Assembly (NCBI GenBank): GCA_913009475.1
Contig: CAJVYJ010000116.1
Span: 1-6,220, forward strand
Source: an uncultured Actinomycetes bacterium
GTDB taxonomy: Bacteria > Actinomycetota > Aquicultoria > CAJVYJ01
Reading direction: 5' to 3'
DNA length: 6,220 nt
Part shown: in pieces, positions 1 through 4,393 of the stretch
Numbering within the stretch: the first letter of the stretch is position 1
How the letters are laid out: every line of letters starts with the position of its first letter
The notes under the pieces: model-generated
The model's database searches: none
Told to the model about the DNA's origin: nothing
Seen by the model: the letters and a program-made list of their open reading frames with translations, nothing else
Position numbers and translations under genes: made by a program

Positions 1-130
1 GGTGGAGGTAGAGGTGTGTGAAATGAGTGAAGATAGAGAGGAGTGAAGTTATGGTGAGTAGAAGTATGGGATTATGTGTTTTTTTTTTTTTGTTCAAGGA
101 GAAGACGGCATATGTGTTTTTTTTTTTTTT
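1..130. other. Low-complexity, probably artefactual contig end
   Basis: The stretch is made of purine-rich GAG/GTGA runs and two long T tracts. Between the T tracts, at 95-114, lies a corrupted copy (18 of 20 matches) of the Illumina P7 sequence that appears intact at 131. This indicates adapter read-through with accumulated sequencing error, not genomic DNA. An open frame that runs through it into the adapter should not be annotated as a gene. Confidence 0.85.
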
Positions 131-196
131 CAAGCAGAAGACGGCATACGAGATATATCAGTGTGACTGGAGTTCAGACGTGTGCTCTTCCGATCT
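131..196 (+). other. Illumina P7 + index + Read-2 adapter contamination
   Basis: The segment starts with CAAGCAGAAGACGGCATACG and continues through AGAT, an 8-nt index (ATATCAGT, 155-162) and the Read-2 primer site GTGACTGGAGTTCAGACGTG through to CTCTTCCGATCT. This is a textbook TruSeq-type indexed P7 adapter, complete and in order. Genuine sequence starts only at about 197. The junction is therefore a library-molecule end, and whatever lies left of 197 in the real genome is unknown. Confidence 0.98.
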
Positions 197-200
197 TTTA

Positions 201-234
201 GTTCTCATGTTCCCACCTCTCATGCTCACATGCT
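201..234 (+). repeat. Degenerate GTTCTNATGTTC...ATGCTC repeat, copy 1
   Basis: GTTCTCATGTTC, then a 6-nt insert and CTCATGCTCACATGCTC, resembles 1869-1898 (GTTCTAATGTTC, TAATGCTCACGCATTTGC). It also resembles the inverted arm at 1808-1826. It looks like a low-fidelity dispersed intergenic repeat. Truncation by the adapter at 196 hides whatever lay to its left. Confidence 0.5.
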
Positions 235-260
235 CTGGCTCAGCAAAGCTGAGCCGCGGA

Positions 261-341
261 TGCTAGGAAGTAAGGGGGTTATAAGTGGGAGCGTACACGT
301 AGGTACGTGACCCGGCATAGACGCCGACAGCTGACAACGCA
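261..341 (-). repeat. Core of the tRNA-associated repeat, copy 1 (no terminal repeats)
   Basis: Read on the minus strand, this matches the middle of the complete element at 3891-3970: TGCGTTGTCAGCTGTCGGCG, the CACGTACCTACGTG palindrome, GCTCCCACTTATA and a CTTCCTA tail. It carries a one-base insertion (CCGGG for CGGG) and a diverged segment before the tail. Both terminal CCAGAGGG-type repeats are absent. On the minus strand it follows, and does not precede, the right end at 455-515, so this locus has either been rearranged or holds two independent degenerate copies. Confidence 0.85.
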
Positions 342-411
342 ATAAAAATAAACGTAAATCGTAAAACGTAAATTGGGGCCAGAGTGTTTATCAACCCGTC
401 GCTCGCTTATC

Positions 412-438
412 CCGCGGGGAAAATCTTTTTCCCCGCGG
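412..438. repeat. 12-bp perfect GC-rich hairpin
   Basis: CCGCGGGGAAAA (412-423) and TTTTCCCCGCGG (427-438) are perfect complements around a 3-nt loop. The A/T tract sits at the loop end of the stem and not after it, so this is not a classical intrinsic terminator. It lies between the two halves of the degenerate repeat copy downstream of tRNA-Ser(UGA). It could act as a 3' end or stability hairpin for a tRNA transcript, or be a mobile-element scar. Confidence 0.75.
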
Positions 439-454
439 AGCATAACCCCTTTTA

Positions 455-515
455 GTGTTCGAATCCCTTAATCATAAGATACCAGAGGGTTTCTGAGGGT
501 ATGGATGGTAGGAAG
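455..515 (-). repeat. Repeat right end with inverted T-arm mimic, downstream of tRNA-Ser(UGA)
   Basis: Read on the minus strand (515 to 455) it gives CTTCCTACCATCCATACCCT, then the terminal-repeat arm ending in CCTCTGG, GTATCTTATGATT and AAGGGATTCGAACAC. This matches the right end of the intact element at 3965-4026 in order and spacing. Seen on the plus strand, the last piece reads GTGTTCGAATCCCTT, which looks like a tRNA T-arm. It shares TTCGAATCCCT with the T-arm of tRNA-Ser(UGA), whose 3' end lies about 170 bp away on the opposite strand. Confidence 0.8.
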
Positions 516-637
516 ACCTATAAAAATGTACGCTTCTTACTTCTTACGTTTTACTTTTTACGAACGAAAGAAAATCCGCGCGTAAGACGTAAAAAGGGGA
601 AACAAAATAAAATCCTGGCGGCTTTTCTTTCGTTTCG

Positions 638-724
638 CGGAGGGAGAGGGATTCGAACCCCCGGACCCTTGCGGGTCAACGGTTTTCAAGACCGCCGCGT
701 TCAACCGGACTCCGCCATCCCTCC
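638..724 (-). tRNA. tRNA-Ser(UGA)
   Basis: On the minus strand the gene starts GGAGGGATGGCGGAG and ends in TCCCTCC plus discriminator G, giving a 7-bp acceptor stem. The anticodon stem GCGGT/ACCGT closes the loop CTTGAAA, anticodon TGA. A long variable arm (CCCGCAAGGG) and T-arm GGGGGTTCGAATCCCTC make it a class II serine tRNA of 87 nt. No CCA is encoded, since CGA follows, so a CCA-adding enzyme is needed. A 10-bp palindrome CCTCCGGAGG (720-729) spans the exact 5' boundary, so the 5' leader could compete with the acceptor stem. The gene is divergent from tadA. Confidence 0.97.
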
Positions 725-829
725 GGAGGCAGTTTATCACATCTAATTTTACTTTCGCAATGATTTTTAATTTTTGTTAGCTATAAACAGCTGGTCATTA
801 TATAATTAACGAATTATTTATGGAGAGAT

Positions 830-1279
830 ATGAATTTTGATACAGAATTTATGAGGGTCGCTATTGAAGAAGGCCGACAGGCATTGGCTAATGATGAAGT
901 TCCCATTGGTGCCGTATTGGTCAAGGATAATAAGATCGTCGCCCGGGCGCATAATCGGCGTGAATCTTGGCAAGACCCCACGGCTCACGCGGAAATCCTG
1001 GTTTTAAGAGAAGCGGCAACTGAGCTTAAAAACTGGCGCCTGATGGGTTGTACACTTTATATAACTATGGAACCTTGTCCGATGTGCGCCGGTGCCATGC
1101 AACAGGCACGCGTGACAAGAATGGTTTATGGAGCCAAGGACCCGAAAGCCGGCGCTGCCGGCAGCGTCATGAACATAGTTGATAACCCCAATCTAAACCA
1201 TCGGCTTTTAGTAACTGGTGGGGTTGAAGAAAAAAAGTGCCAGGAACTTTTAAATCTTTTTTTTCGCCGCTTAAGATGA
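830..1279 (+). CDS. tadA: tRNA-specific adenosine deaminase TadA
   Basis: The product is a 149-residue zinc deaminase of the cytidine deaminase fold. In the TadA family it converts adenosine 34 of tRNA-Arg(ACG) to inosine in the cytoplasm, so that one tRNA can read CGU, CGC and CGA. The zinc-binding and catalytic HAE motif is at residues 53-55 (His53, proton shuttle Glu55), and PCPMC at 82-86 supplies Cys83 and Cys86. NDEVPIGAVLV (21-31) and the C-terminal basic helix FFRRLR also fit, and the length is normal. The ATG at 830 follows GGAGAG at 822-827 (short spacing), and a TATAAT lies at 801-806 without a convincing -35. It converges with the cytochrome c gene, with a single base between the stop codons. 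The other half of CGN decoding is represented here by tRNA-Arg(CCG) at 5409. Confidence 0.96.
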   Translation: MNFDTEFMRVAIEEGRQALANDEVPIGAVLVKDNKIVARAHNRRESWQDPTAHAEILVLREAATELKNWRLMGCTLYITMEPCPMCAGAMQQARVTRMVYGAKDPKAGAAGSVMNIVDNPNLNHRLLVTGGVEEKKCQELLNLFFRRLR

Positions 1280-1280
1280 G

Positions 1281-1604
1281 CTATTTTAAAGACCCGAGAA
1301 ATACGGTTAAATTACCTATTTCATCAGCGCTTAAGCTTACTTGCGGCATTCTGCTGTCTGGTTTTACGGAATAGGGATTTTCCAGATATGATTTGAACCA
1401 TGCCTGATCATGAGCTAAGCCTATCTTTGTTAGATCAGGGCCTCGTTTTCCGCCTTGGCCGTTGATAGTATGGCAGGAAACGCATTTATCTCTAAATACG
1501 TTTCGGCCTTGATTTATAATTTCGTCCCGTGTGGGTGCGGATTGACAGCCGGCTATAATAACAGCCAATATCAAAACAACCAACATAATGACCGTTTTTT
1601 TCAT
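1281..1604 (-). CDS. Lipoprotein class I cytochrome c
   Basis: The 107-residue precursor has a lysine N-region, a hydrophobic segment (5-18) and the lipobox IAGC with lipidated Cys20, so it should be exported and membrane-anchored. The heme c attachment motif CVSCH is at 41-45 (His45 as proximal ligand), GPDL is at 55-58, and Met86 in RMP is the likely distal axial ligand. Together these make a compact single-domain cytochrome c of about 88 mature residues, a one-electron carrier near a respiratory chain, partner unknown. No good ribosome-binding site precedes the ATG. A promoter whose -10 ends 8 nt upstream of the ATG suggests leaderless mRNA. The gene is divergent from tRNA-Ser(CGA) and converges with tadA. 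No heme-copper oxidase or c-type maturation gene is in view. Confidence 0.93.
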   Translation of the reverse strand: MKKTVIMLVVLILAVIIAGCQSAPTRDEIINQGRNVFRDKCVSCHTINGQGGKRGPDLTKIGLAHDQAWFKSYLENPYSVKPDSRMPQVSLSADEIGNLTVFLGSLK

Positions 1605-1611
1605 AGCCGTT

Positions 1612-1640
1612 ATTTTACTTGGCTACTATAAATAATGCAA
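1612..1640 (-). promoter_or_regulatory. Predicted promoter of the cytochrome c gene
   Basis: On the minus strand, TTGCAT (1640-1635, weak -35), a 17-bp spacer and TAAAAT (1617-1612, 5 of 6 to the -10 consensus) end 7 nt before the ATG at 1604. Transcription would start at or next to the ATG, which agrees with the missing ribosome-binding site. The -10 is good and the -35 is weak. Confidence 0.4.
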
Positions 1641-1670
1641 TTATCATATACTATTTTTTTCAGTTATAAT
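1641..1670 (+). promoter_or_regulatory. Predicted promoter of tRNA-Ser(CGA)
   Basis: TTATCA (1641-1646), an 18-bp spacer and a perfect TATAAT (1665-1670) place the start near 1677, about 2 nt before the mature tRNA 5' end. The leader would then be almost absent. It lies back to back with the cytochrome c promoter. Confidence 0.45.
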
Positions 1671-1678
1671 CTTATTTT

Positions 1679-1768
1679 GGAGGAGTGCCCGAGAGGCTGA
1701 TGGGGGTCGTCTCGAAAACGACTTGATGGTCAAAAGCTGTCACGGGGGTTCAAATCCCCCCTCCTCCG
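1679..1768 (+). tRNA. tRNA-Ser(CGA)
   Basis: The acceptor arms GGAGGAG/CTCCTCC with discriminator G give a 90-nt gene. The anticodon arm GTCGT-CTCGAAA-ACGAC gives anticodon CGA, which reads UCG. A long variable arm follows (TTGATGGTCAAAAGCTGTCA), and the T-arm is GGGGGTTCAAATCCCCC. CCA is not encoded (CGC follows). This is a class II serine tRNA with a very short predicted 5' leader. Confidence 0.97.
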
Positions 1769-1807
1769 CGCGAATTGCTCCGCAATTTGCAGAGCAATAG
1801 AGCATTT

Positions 1808-1888
1808 GAGCATTGGAACATTAGAGCTTAAATGCTCGGTTGCGGTCTCATGAAGCGCGAAAGCGCCGGTTCTAATGTTCTAATGCTC
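1808..1888. repeat. Imperfect long inverted repeat with GAAA-capped inner hairpin
   Basis: The arms at 1808-1826 (GAGCATTGGAACATTAGAG) and 1870-1888 pair at 17 of 19 positions. The 43-nt interval ends in GCGC-GAAA-GCGC (1855-1866), a stable GNRA-type tetraloop hairpin. Short GAGCATTN units are repeated just before the left arm. The right arm resembles 201-234. This could be a structured RNA 3' of the tRNA or a dispersed foldback repeat. No function can be read from it. Confidence 0.7.
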
Positions 1889-1944
1889 ACGCATTTGCTA
1901 ACCCCGTCCCCTTTAAAATCGCGGCATCTGCTCCCTGGTAAGCA

Positions 1945-1978
1945 CTCTGGTGTTTTATGGTGAAGGGATTTGAACCCT
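1945..1978 (+). repeat. Repeat right end with inverted T-arm mimic, downstream of tRNA-Ser(CGA)
   Basis: CTCTGGTGTTTTATGG, then AAGGGATTTGAACCCT (1963-1978), aligns with the right end of the intact element at 3990-4026 (CTCTGGTGTCTTA, then AAGGGATTTGAACCCC). On the minus strand it reads AGGGTTCAAATCCCTTCACC followed by A, which is a T-arm ending in CACCA. It shares GGGTTCAAATCCC with the T-arm of tRNA-Ser(CGA), about 195 bp upstream. No acceptor, anticodon or D-arm could be found on the minus strand, so it is not a whole tRNA. Confidence 0.75.
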
Positions 1979-2012
1979 AAAAGAGATTGCTTTCTGTTAA
2001 CATTAGATGCAT

Positions 2013-2237
2013 TCAGGATGCTTTTTCCAGCCGTTCGGCTATCCACACTTTAATAATCGCCTGCCTGGGTACGCCCAAACGCTTCGCTTCTTTATCCAAT
2101 AGATGAATCATCCAGATAGGAAAGTCAACATTTACCCGCTTTTGTTCTTGTTTCGGCCGCCTTGCCTTGGCCGTATCAAGATATGGGGAAATATCTTCAT
2201 TATTATTGAATTTTTTGTCGATATCTTTAGCTTTCAT
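2013..2237 (-). CDS. brnA: BrnA-type ribbon-helix-helix antitoxin
   Basis: This 74-residue protein has a charged N-terminal half (residues 1-33). That is the part which, in BrnA proteins, wraps the toxin. The compact ribbon-helix-helix follows: strand RVNVDFPIWMI (about 34-44), helix LLDKEAKRLGV and helix PRQAIIKVWIAERLEK to the end. In this family the antitoxin neutralises BrnT and represses the shared promoter as a DNA-bound dimer. The ATG lies inside the last codons of brnT (11-nt overlap), so the two are translationally coupled. A strong AAGGAGGAG site lies about 10-12 nt upstream, inside brnT, which may favour antitoxin over toxin synthesis. Here the antitoxin gene follows the toxin gene, the usual brnTA order. 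Confidence 0.85.
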   Translation of the reverse strand: MKAKDIDKKFNNNEDISPYLDTAKARRPKQEQKRVNVDFPIWMIHLLDKEAKRLGVPRQAIIKVWIAERLEKAS

Positions 2238-2487
2238 ATATCTCTATCTCCTCCTTTCTCGATCGCCTGACTGAAATTATTCTAATATTTTCACTCCGAT
2301 AAGTTATAATAGCCGACCAGTACTTCTTTAAAATCTTTCCGACTACCAAATATCTTGGCTCATCACTGGTCTTAAACGGAATCTCTATTAAATCCGCATC
2401 GTTCCATAGAATTTGCGCATCAAAAAAATCAATCCCGTGTTTTGTCTTATTTGTTCTACTCTTATTCGCATCAAATTCAAACTCCAT
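2227..2487 (-). CDS. brnT: BrnT-family ribonuclease toxin
   Basis: Starting at the ATG at 2487 the product is 86 residues. It shows the BrnT signature in order: MEFEFDANKSRTNKTKHGID at 1-20, FFDAQILW (21-28), DEPRYLVVG (42-50), then YRSENIRIISVRRSRKEE (63-80) and a C-terminal tyrosine (IEIYES). BrnT proteins have an RelE-like fold and cleave RNA, arresting growth when BrnA is lost. An upstream in-frame ATG at 2517 would add ten residues. I prefer 2487 because it matches the family N-terminus and because the predicted promoter lies between the two ATGs. There is no ribosome-binding site before 2487, so the mRNA is probably leaderless or nearly so. Family assignment is strong; activity is inferred. 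Confidence 0.87.
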   Translation of the reverse strand: MEFEFDANKSRTNKTKHGIDFFDAQILWNDADLIEIPFKTSDEPRYLVVGKILKKYWSAIITYRSENIRIISVRRSRKEEIEIYES

Positions 2488-2496
2488 AGTATAATT

Positions 2497-2524
2497 AATA
2501 TACCTTTTATATACCATATGTCAA
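2497..2524 (-). promoter_or_regulatory. Predicted brnTA promoter
   Basis: On the minus strand, a perfect TTGACA (2524-2519), a 16-bp spacer and TATATT (2502-2497, 5 of 6) predict a start near 2488-2491, within a few bases of the brnT ATG at 2487. The AT-rich stretch between the two boxes is a natural place for autorepression by the BrnT-BrnA complex, but I see no clear palindrome. Confidence 0.6.
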
Positions 2525-2785
2525 CCATACGTGTATCTCCAAGCGGTGGCAGTCACGACCAAAGGTGTAAGAAGTAAGGGCGAGATGGGTAGCATCAGCG
2601 CGGAATCTGAATCGGGTTGTAGCATCAGAGCTTGCTCTGATAATAAATAAGCAAAGCAAGCTTTGCGGCTACATCAATGGCATTTACAAATTGATATTTA
2701 CAATTGCGAGCTTATCGAGCTCAAAGATTGGTTTTCAGCCTCGCTTCCGGCTCTCCGCTGGATGAGCGGCTCATATACATGATAT
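2525..2785. other. Gene-free spacer with short hairpins
   Basis: No gene is visible between the divergent brnTA and padR units. The sequence holds perfect small hairpins: ATCAGAGC-TT-GCTCTGAT (2624-2641), GCAAAGC-AA-GCTTTGC (2651-2666) and, near 2756-2770, CCGCT-GGATG-AGCGG. There is a repeated GTAGCATCAG (about 2589 and 2619) and a near-direct repeat ATTTACAAATTG/ATTTACAATTG. None has a T-tract suitable for a terminator. It reads like degenerate intergenic repeat debris. Confidence 0.5.
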
Positions 2786-2789
2786 TACA

Positions 2790-2825
2790 AAGTACTTGAC
2801 AATACTTAGTACTTAATGCTAGCAT
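2790..2825 (+). promoter_or_regulatory. Predicted padR promoter with paired AGTACT operator
   Basis: A perfect TTGACA (2796-2801), an 18-bp spacer and TAGCAT (2820-2825, 4 of 6) would start transcription at about 2832, the padR ATG itself. Two copies of the palindrome AGTACT (2791-2796 and 2808-2813), with AATACTT between them, overlap the -35 and spacer. PadR regulators commonly bind inverted repeats over their own promoters, so this is a candidate autoregulatory operator. Confidence 0.5.
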
Positions 2826-2831
2826 ATTGAT

Positions 2832-3176
2832 ATGAATGATTTAACATCATGGATTGCGCAGCTCAGAAAGGGCATTGTTGAGATGCTGATTCTCTTGATG
2901 CTGGAGCCGGAAGACCTCTATGGTTATCGTCTGGTGCAACAGCTAAAAGAGATTGGCCAATTAGTCGCCGGTGAGGGGACCGTCTATCCAATTCTGCGGC
3001 GGCTTGAGTCAAGCAACTATGTAACCGCGAAATGGGTGCATAAAGGCACCGGCAATCCCCGAAAGTATTATTCCATTACCCCGGACGGTAAGGATTTTCT
3101 GGTCCAAGCTGTGGCTGAATGGAAGAACATTTCGAATTCCATTAACCAAATCAGGGAGAAGAAAAATGAAAGATAG
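2832..3176 (+). CDS. PadR-family transcriptional regulator
   Basis: The 114-residue protein has the PadR winged helix-turn-helix. LLMLEPEDLYGYRLVQQL (21-38) carries the hallmark YGY at 30-32. Recognition helix GEGTVYPILRRLES is at 47-60, and the wing GNPRKYYSITPDG is at 74-86. The C-terminal part is short (one helix, about 87-114), typical of the small PadR subfamily, which dimerises through it. The ligand cannot be predicted. The downstream membrane gene starts 11 nt before the padR stop, a pairing seen repeatedly for PadR and HAAS/DUF1700 proteins, so the pair likely forms one signalling unit. There is only a weak ribosome-binding site, and the predicted transcript start coincides with the ATG. 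Confidence 0.93.
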   Translation: MNDLTSWIAQLRKGIVEMLILLMLEPEDLYGYRLVQQLKEIGQLVAGEGTVYPILRRLESSNYVTAKWVHKGTGNPRKYYSITPDGKDFLVQAVAEWKNISNSINQIREKKNER

Positions 3177-3717
3177 GTCAAATGAAGAACGTGTTAAAGA
3201 ATACTTAGCCGAATTGCGGAGTCATTTGCAAGGCCTGAGCTCACTGGAGATCAATGATATCGCCAGAGAAATCAGGTCGCATTTGGAGGAAGGGTTAGCG
3301 GAGTCAAAAAATCTTTCACAAACTATTAAGGAGCTTGGTGATCCGGCCGCTCTGGCCGGCGCAATCAGAGCTTATCAGAAATCTCCGGCCCAAACTTCAA
3401 AGCCGGTTGGCGTTCTCCGTTGGATTTTAACCATCTATGCCTGGGTTTCCGTAAGCACCGTTCCGCTGTTTGTATTCGGCTTATTATATTTTTTCGGCTT
3501 TGCTCTCGTTATCGGCTCAATCGCTTCGATTATTTTTCCCAGACCGGATATCCATCTATACGTTTGGCGCGAAGTCTCTCCCATTTACGGTTTTATCTTC
3601 TTTCTCATTAGCGGTATCATCTTAGTCGCTATCGCTACTTGGTTGGTCATCAAAGCCGCCGGCTTTTATATGGATTCAATGAGGAAGATTAGAAATATTC
3701 TCGGACCATCAAATTAA
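3166..3717 (+). CDS. HAAS-domain (DUF1700-like) integral membrane protein
   Basis: The product has 183 residues. The soluble N-terminal domain (about 1-72) contains YLAELRSHLQGL, EINDIAREIRSHLEEGL and IKELGDPAALAGAIRAYQ. This is the alpha-helical HAAS pattern of a short repressor-associated sensor domain fused to membrane segments. Hydrophobic stretches at about 84-124 (one long or two short passes) and 139-163 anchor it in the membrane, and a short basic tail follows. The ATG at 3166 overlaps padR by 11 nt and has GGGAGAA at 3154-3160 with good spacing, so translation is coupled. In other bacteria such proteins are thought to work with the adjacent PadR regulator in envelope sensing. The signal here is unknown. 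Confidence 0.8.
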   Translation: MKDRSNEERVKEYLAELRSHLQGLSSLEINDIAREIRSHLEEGLAESKNLSQTIKELGDPAALAGAIRAYQKSPAQTSKPVGVLRWILTIYAWVSVSTVPLFVFGLLYFFGFALVIGSIASIIFPRPDIHLYVWREVSPIYGFIFFLISGIILVAIATWLVIKAAGFYMDSMRKIRNILGPSN

Positions 3718-3782
3718 TTTGTTTTATTAAATTAAAAGAATTATCCAGCCATTTCCGTTATAATAAAAAGCTGATTTTTAAT

Positions 3783-3867
3783 GGAGGGGTCGCATAGTGG
3801 CTTAGTGCGCACGCTTGGAAAGCGTGTGAACCGCAAGGTTCCGGGGGTTCAAATCCCCCCCTCTCCG
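3783..3867 (+). tRNA. tRNA-Ser(GGA)
   Basis: The acceptor GGAGGGG pairs with CCTCTCC (one G-U), discriminator G3867. The anticodon arm CACGC-TTGGAAA-GCGTG gives GGA, reading UCC and UCU. There is a long variable arm and the T-arm GGGGGTTCAAATCCCCC. The next three bases, 3868-3870, are CCA, so the mature 3' end is encoded. The same CCA is also the first three bases of the repeat's terminal inverted repeat. A TATAAT (3759-3764) lies 19 nt upstream as a probable -10. Confidence 0.97.
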
Positions 3868-4026
3868 CCAGAGGGTTTATGAGGGGTGTCTGCGTTGTCA
3901 GCTGTCGGCGTCTATGCGGGTCACGTACCTACGTGTACGCTCCCACTTATAGCCACCTCGGCTTCCTACCATCCATCCCCTCAAAAATCCTCTGGTGTCT
4001 TAGATTTTAAAAGGGATTTGAACCCC
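3868..4026 (+). repeat. Complete tRNA-associated hairpin element (MITE-like) with inverted T-arm mimic
   Basis: The element starts at the CCA of tRNA-Ser(GGA). Its left terminal repeat (3868-3886, CCAGAGGGTTTATGAGGGG) pairs with the right terminal repeat (3977-3995) at 17 of 19 positions. The core carries TGCGTTGTCAGCTGTCGGCG and a CACGTA-CC-TACGTG palindrome (3922-3935). Outside the right terminal repeat lies TGTCTTAGATTTTAA and then GGGATTTGAACCCC (4013-4026), an inverted copy of the tRNA's own T-arm. The whole unit is therefore close to an inverted repeat of tRNA 3' end plus CCAGAG. It is too small to encode a transposase. The last base but one before 4028 abuts the stop codon of the next gene on the minus strand. 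Confidence 0.88.
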
Positions 4027-4027
4027 G

Positions 4028-4360
4028 CTACTCCACCTTTTTGCGGCAACCCAACTGAAATTTGATTGCCTTCTGATGGCCGAATTCATTTTTAGCCAAA
4101 GCGTCAAAAAATATTCCGGTGACTTCATCGCCTTCATTCTTGGCTTTAGCGGCCGCCTCATGATAAAGGCGCGTCGCTTCAACCTCTAAATCCAAGGCTT
4201 GTTTAAAAGAAGCCCTTGATATTTCGCTCATCCGGCCACTCGGCCGAGTATACTGCGAATCTGGTATTATAAAATCATTCTCGACACCACAAGCGGGACA
4301 GGCCAAAGGCTTCTCCTCGCCACTAAATTTGCGTCCGCAAACTAAACAGCGCCATTCCAT
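4028..4360 (-). CDS. Rubredoxin-like + half ferritin-like (two-helix) protein
   Basis: The 110-residue product (from the ATG at 4360) begins with a small rubredoxin-like knuckle, C5xxC8 and C21PAC24G, which should bind one iron or zinc. A linker of about 20 residues follows. Next is a single ferritin-like helix pair: helix A ALDLEVEATRLYHEAAAKA (Glu59, Tyr66) and helix B FFDALAKNEFGHQKAI with the iron ligand motif Glu92-x-x-His95. Rubrerythrin-type ferritins normally have two such pairs (about 140-160 residues), so only half the di-iron bundle is present. It could dimerise to complete the site, or the gene may be truncated by the repeat that begins one base past its stop. AGGAG (4373-4377) precedes both the ATG and a TTG at 4363. 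It lies 33 bp downstream of rubrerythrin, in the same operon. Confidence 0.8.
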   Translation of the reverse strand: MEWRCLVCGRKFSGEEKPLACPACGVENDFIIPDSQYTRPSGRMSEISRASFKQALDLEVEATRLYHEAAAKAKNEGDEVTGIFFDALAKNEFGHQKAIKFQLGCRKKVE

Positions 4361-4393
4361 CAATAATCACCACTCCTAATAAAATATCTATCA

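Larger units (their letters stand above)
197..637. other. Gene-free repeat-rich region
   Basis: No credible coding region lies here. From left to right it holds a degenerate GAACATNAGA-type repeat (201-234), an 8-bp hairpin with an AAA loop (237-255), a repeat core (261-341), AACGTAAA-type iterations (351-376), a 12-bp perfect hairpin (412-438) and a repeat right end with a T-arm mimic (455-515). It then continues with more ACGTAAAA/TTACGTTTTA iterations (529-597) and an 11-bp inverted repeat (564-574 with 623-633) just downstream of the tRNA-Ser(UGA) 3' end. The open frame 501-746 is the well-known kind of spurious ORF produced by reading through a tRNA-Ser gene. Confidence 0.7.
1769..2012. 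other. Gene-free gap after tRNA-Ser(CGA)
   Basis: No coding region is supported. The gap starts with a small hairpin (AATTGC-TCC-GCAATT at about 1773-1787). It then carries the large imperfect inverted repeat at 1808-1888 and the T-arm mimic/repeat right end at 1945-1978. The minus-strand open frame from 2046 to 1828 runs through these repeats and overlaps the brnA 3' end, and I treat it as spurious. Confidence 0.65.

Noticed and set aside
27..266. 79-residue open frame
   Set aside because: It translates T tracts and the Illumina adapter, so it is an artefact.
412..438. Intrinsic terminator
   Set aside because: The T run is part of the stem at the loop side and nothing T-rich follows, so the required geometry is missing.
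558..740. 60-residue minus-strand frame
   Set aside because: It runs through tRNA-Ser(UGA) and low-complexity repeats, with no start signal or coding character.
501..746. 81-residue frame with GGRGIRTPGPLRVNGFQ-like ending
   Set aside because: This is the familiar spurious translation of a tRNA-Ser gene read on the wrong strand. It covers tRNA-Ser(UGA) entirely.
1808..1888. CRISPR-like array of GAGCAT words
   Set aside because: The units are short, irregular and inverted, with no constant repeat-spacer periodicity and no cas genes.
1828..2046. 72-residue minus-strand frame
   Set aside because: It starts inside brnA in another frame and crosses the T-arm mimic and inverted repeat. No ribosome-binding site, no recognisable domain.
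3420..3611. 63-residue plus-strand frame
   Set aside because: Alternative frame inside the HAAS membrane gene.
3868..4026. Prophage or island attachment site (attL/attR) at tRNA-Ser
   Set aside because: Attachment-site duplications are direct repeats of the tRNA 3' end. Here the T-arm copies are inverted, and there is no integrase gene.
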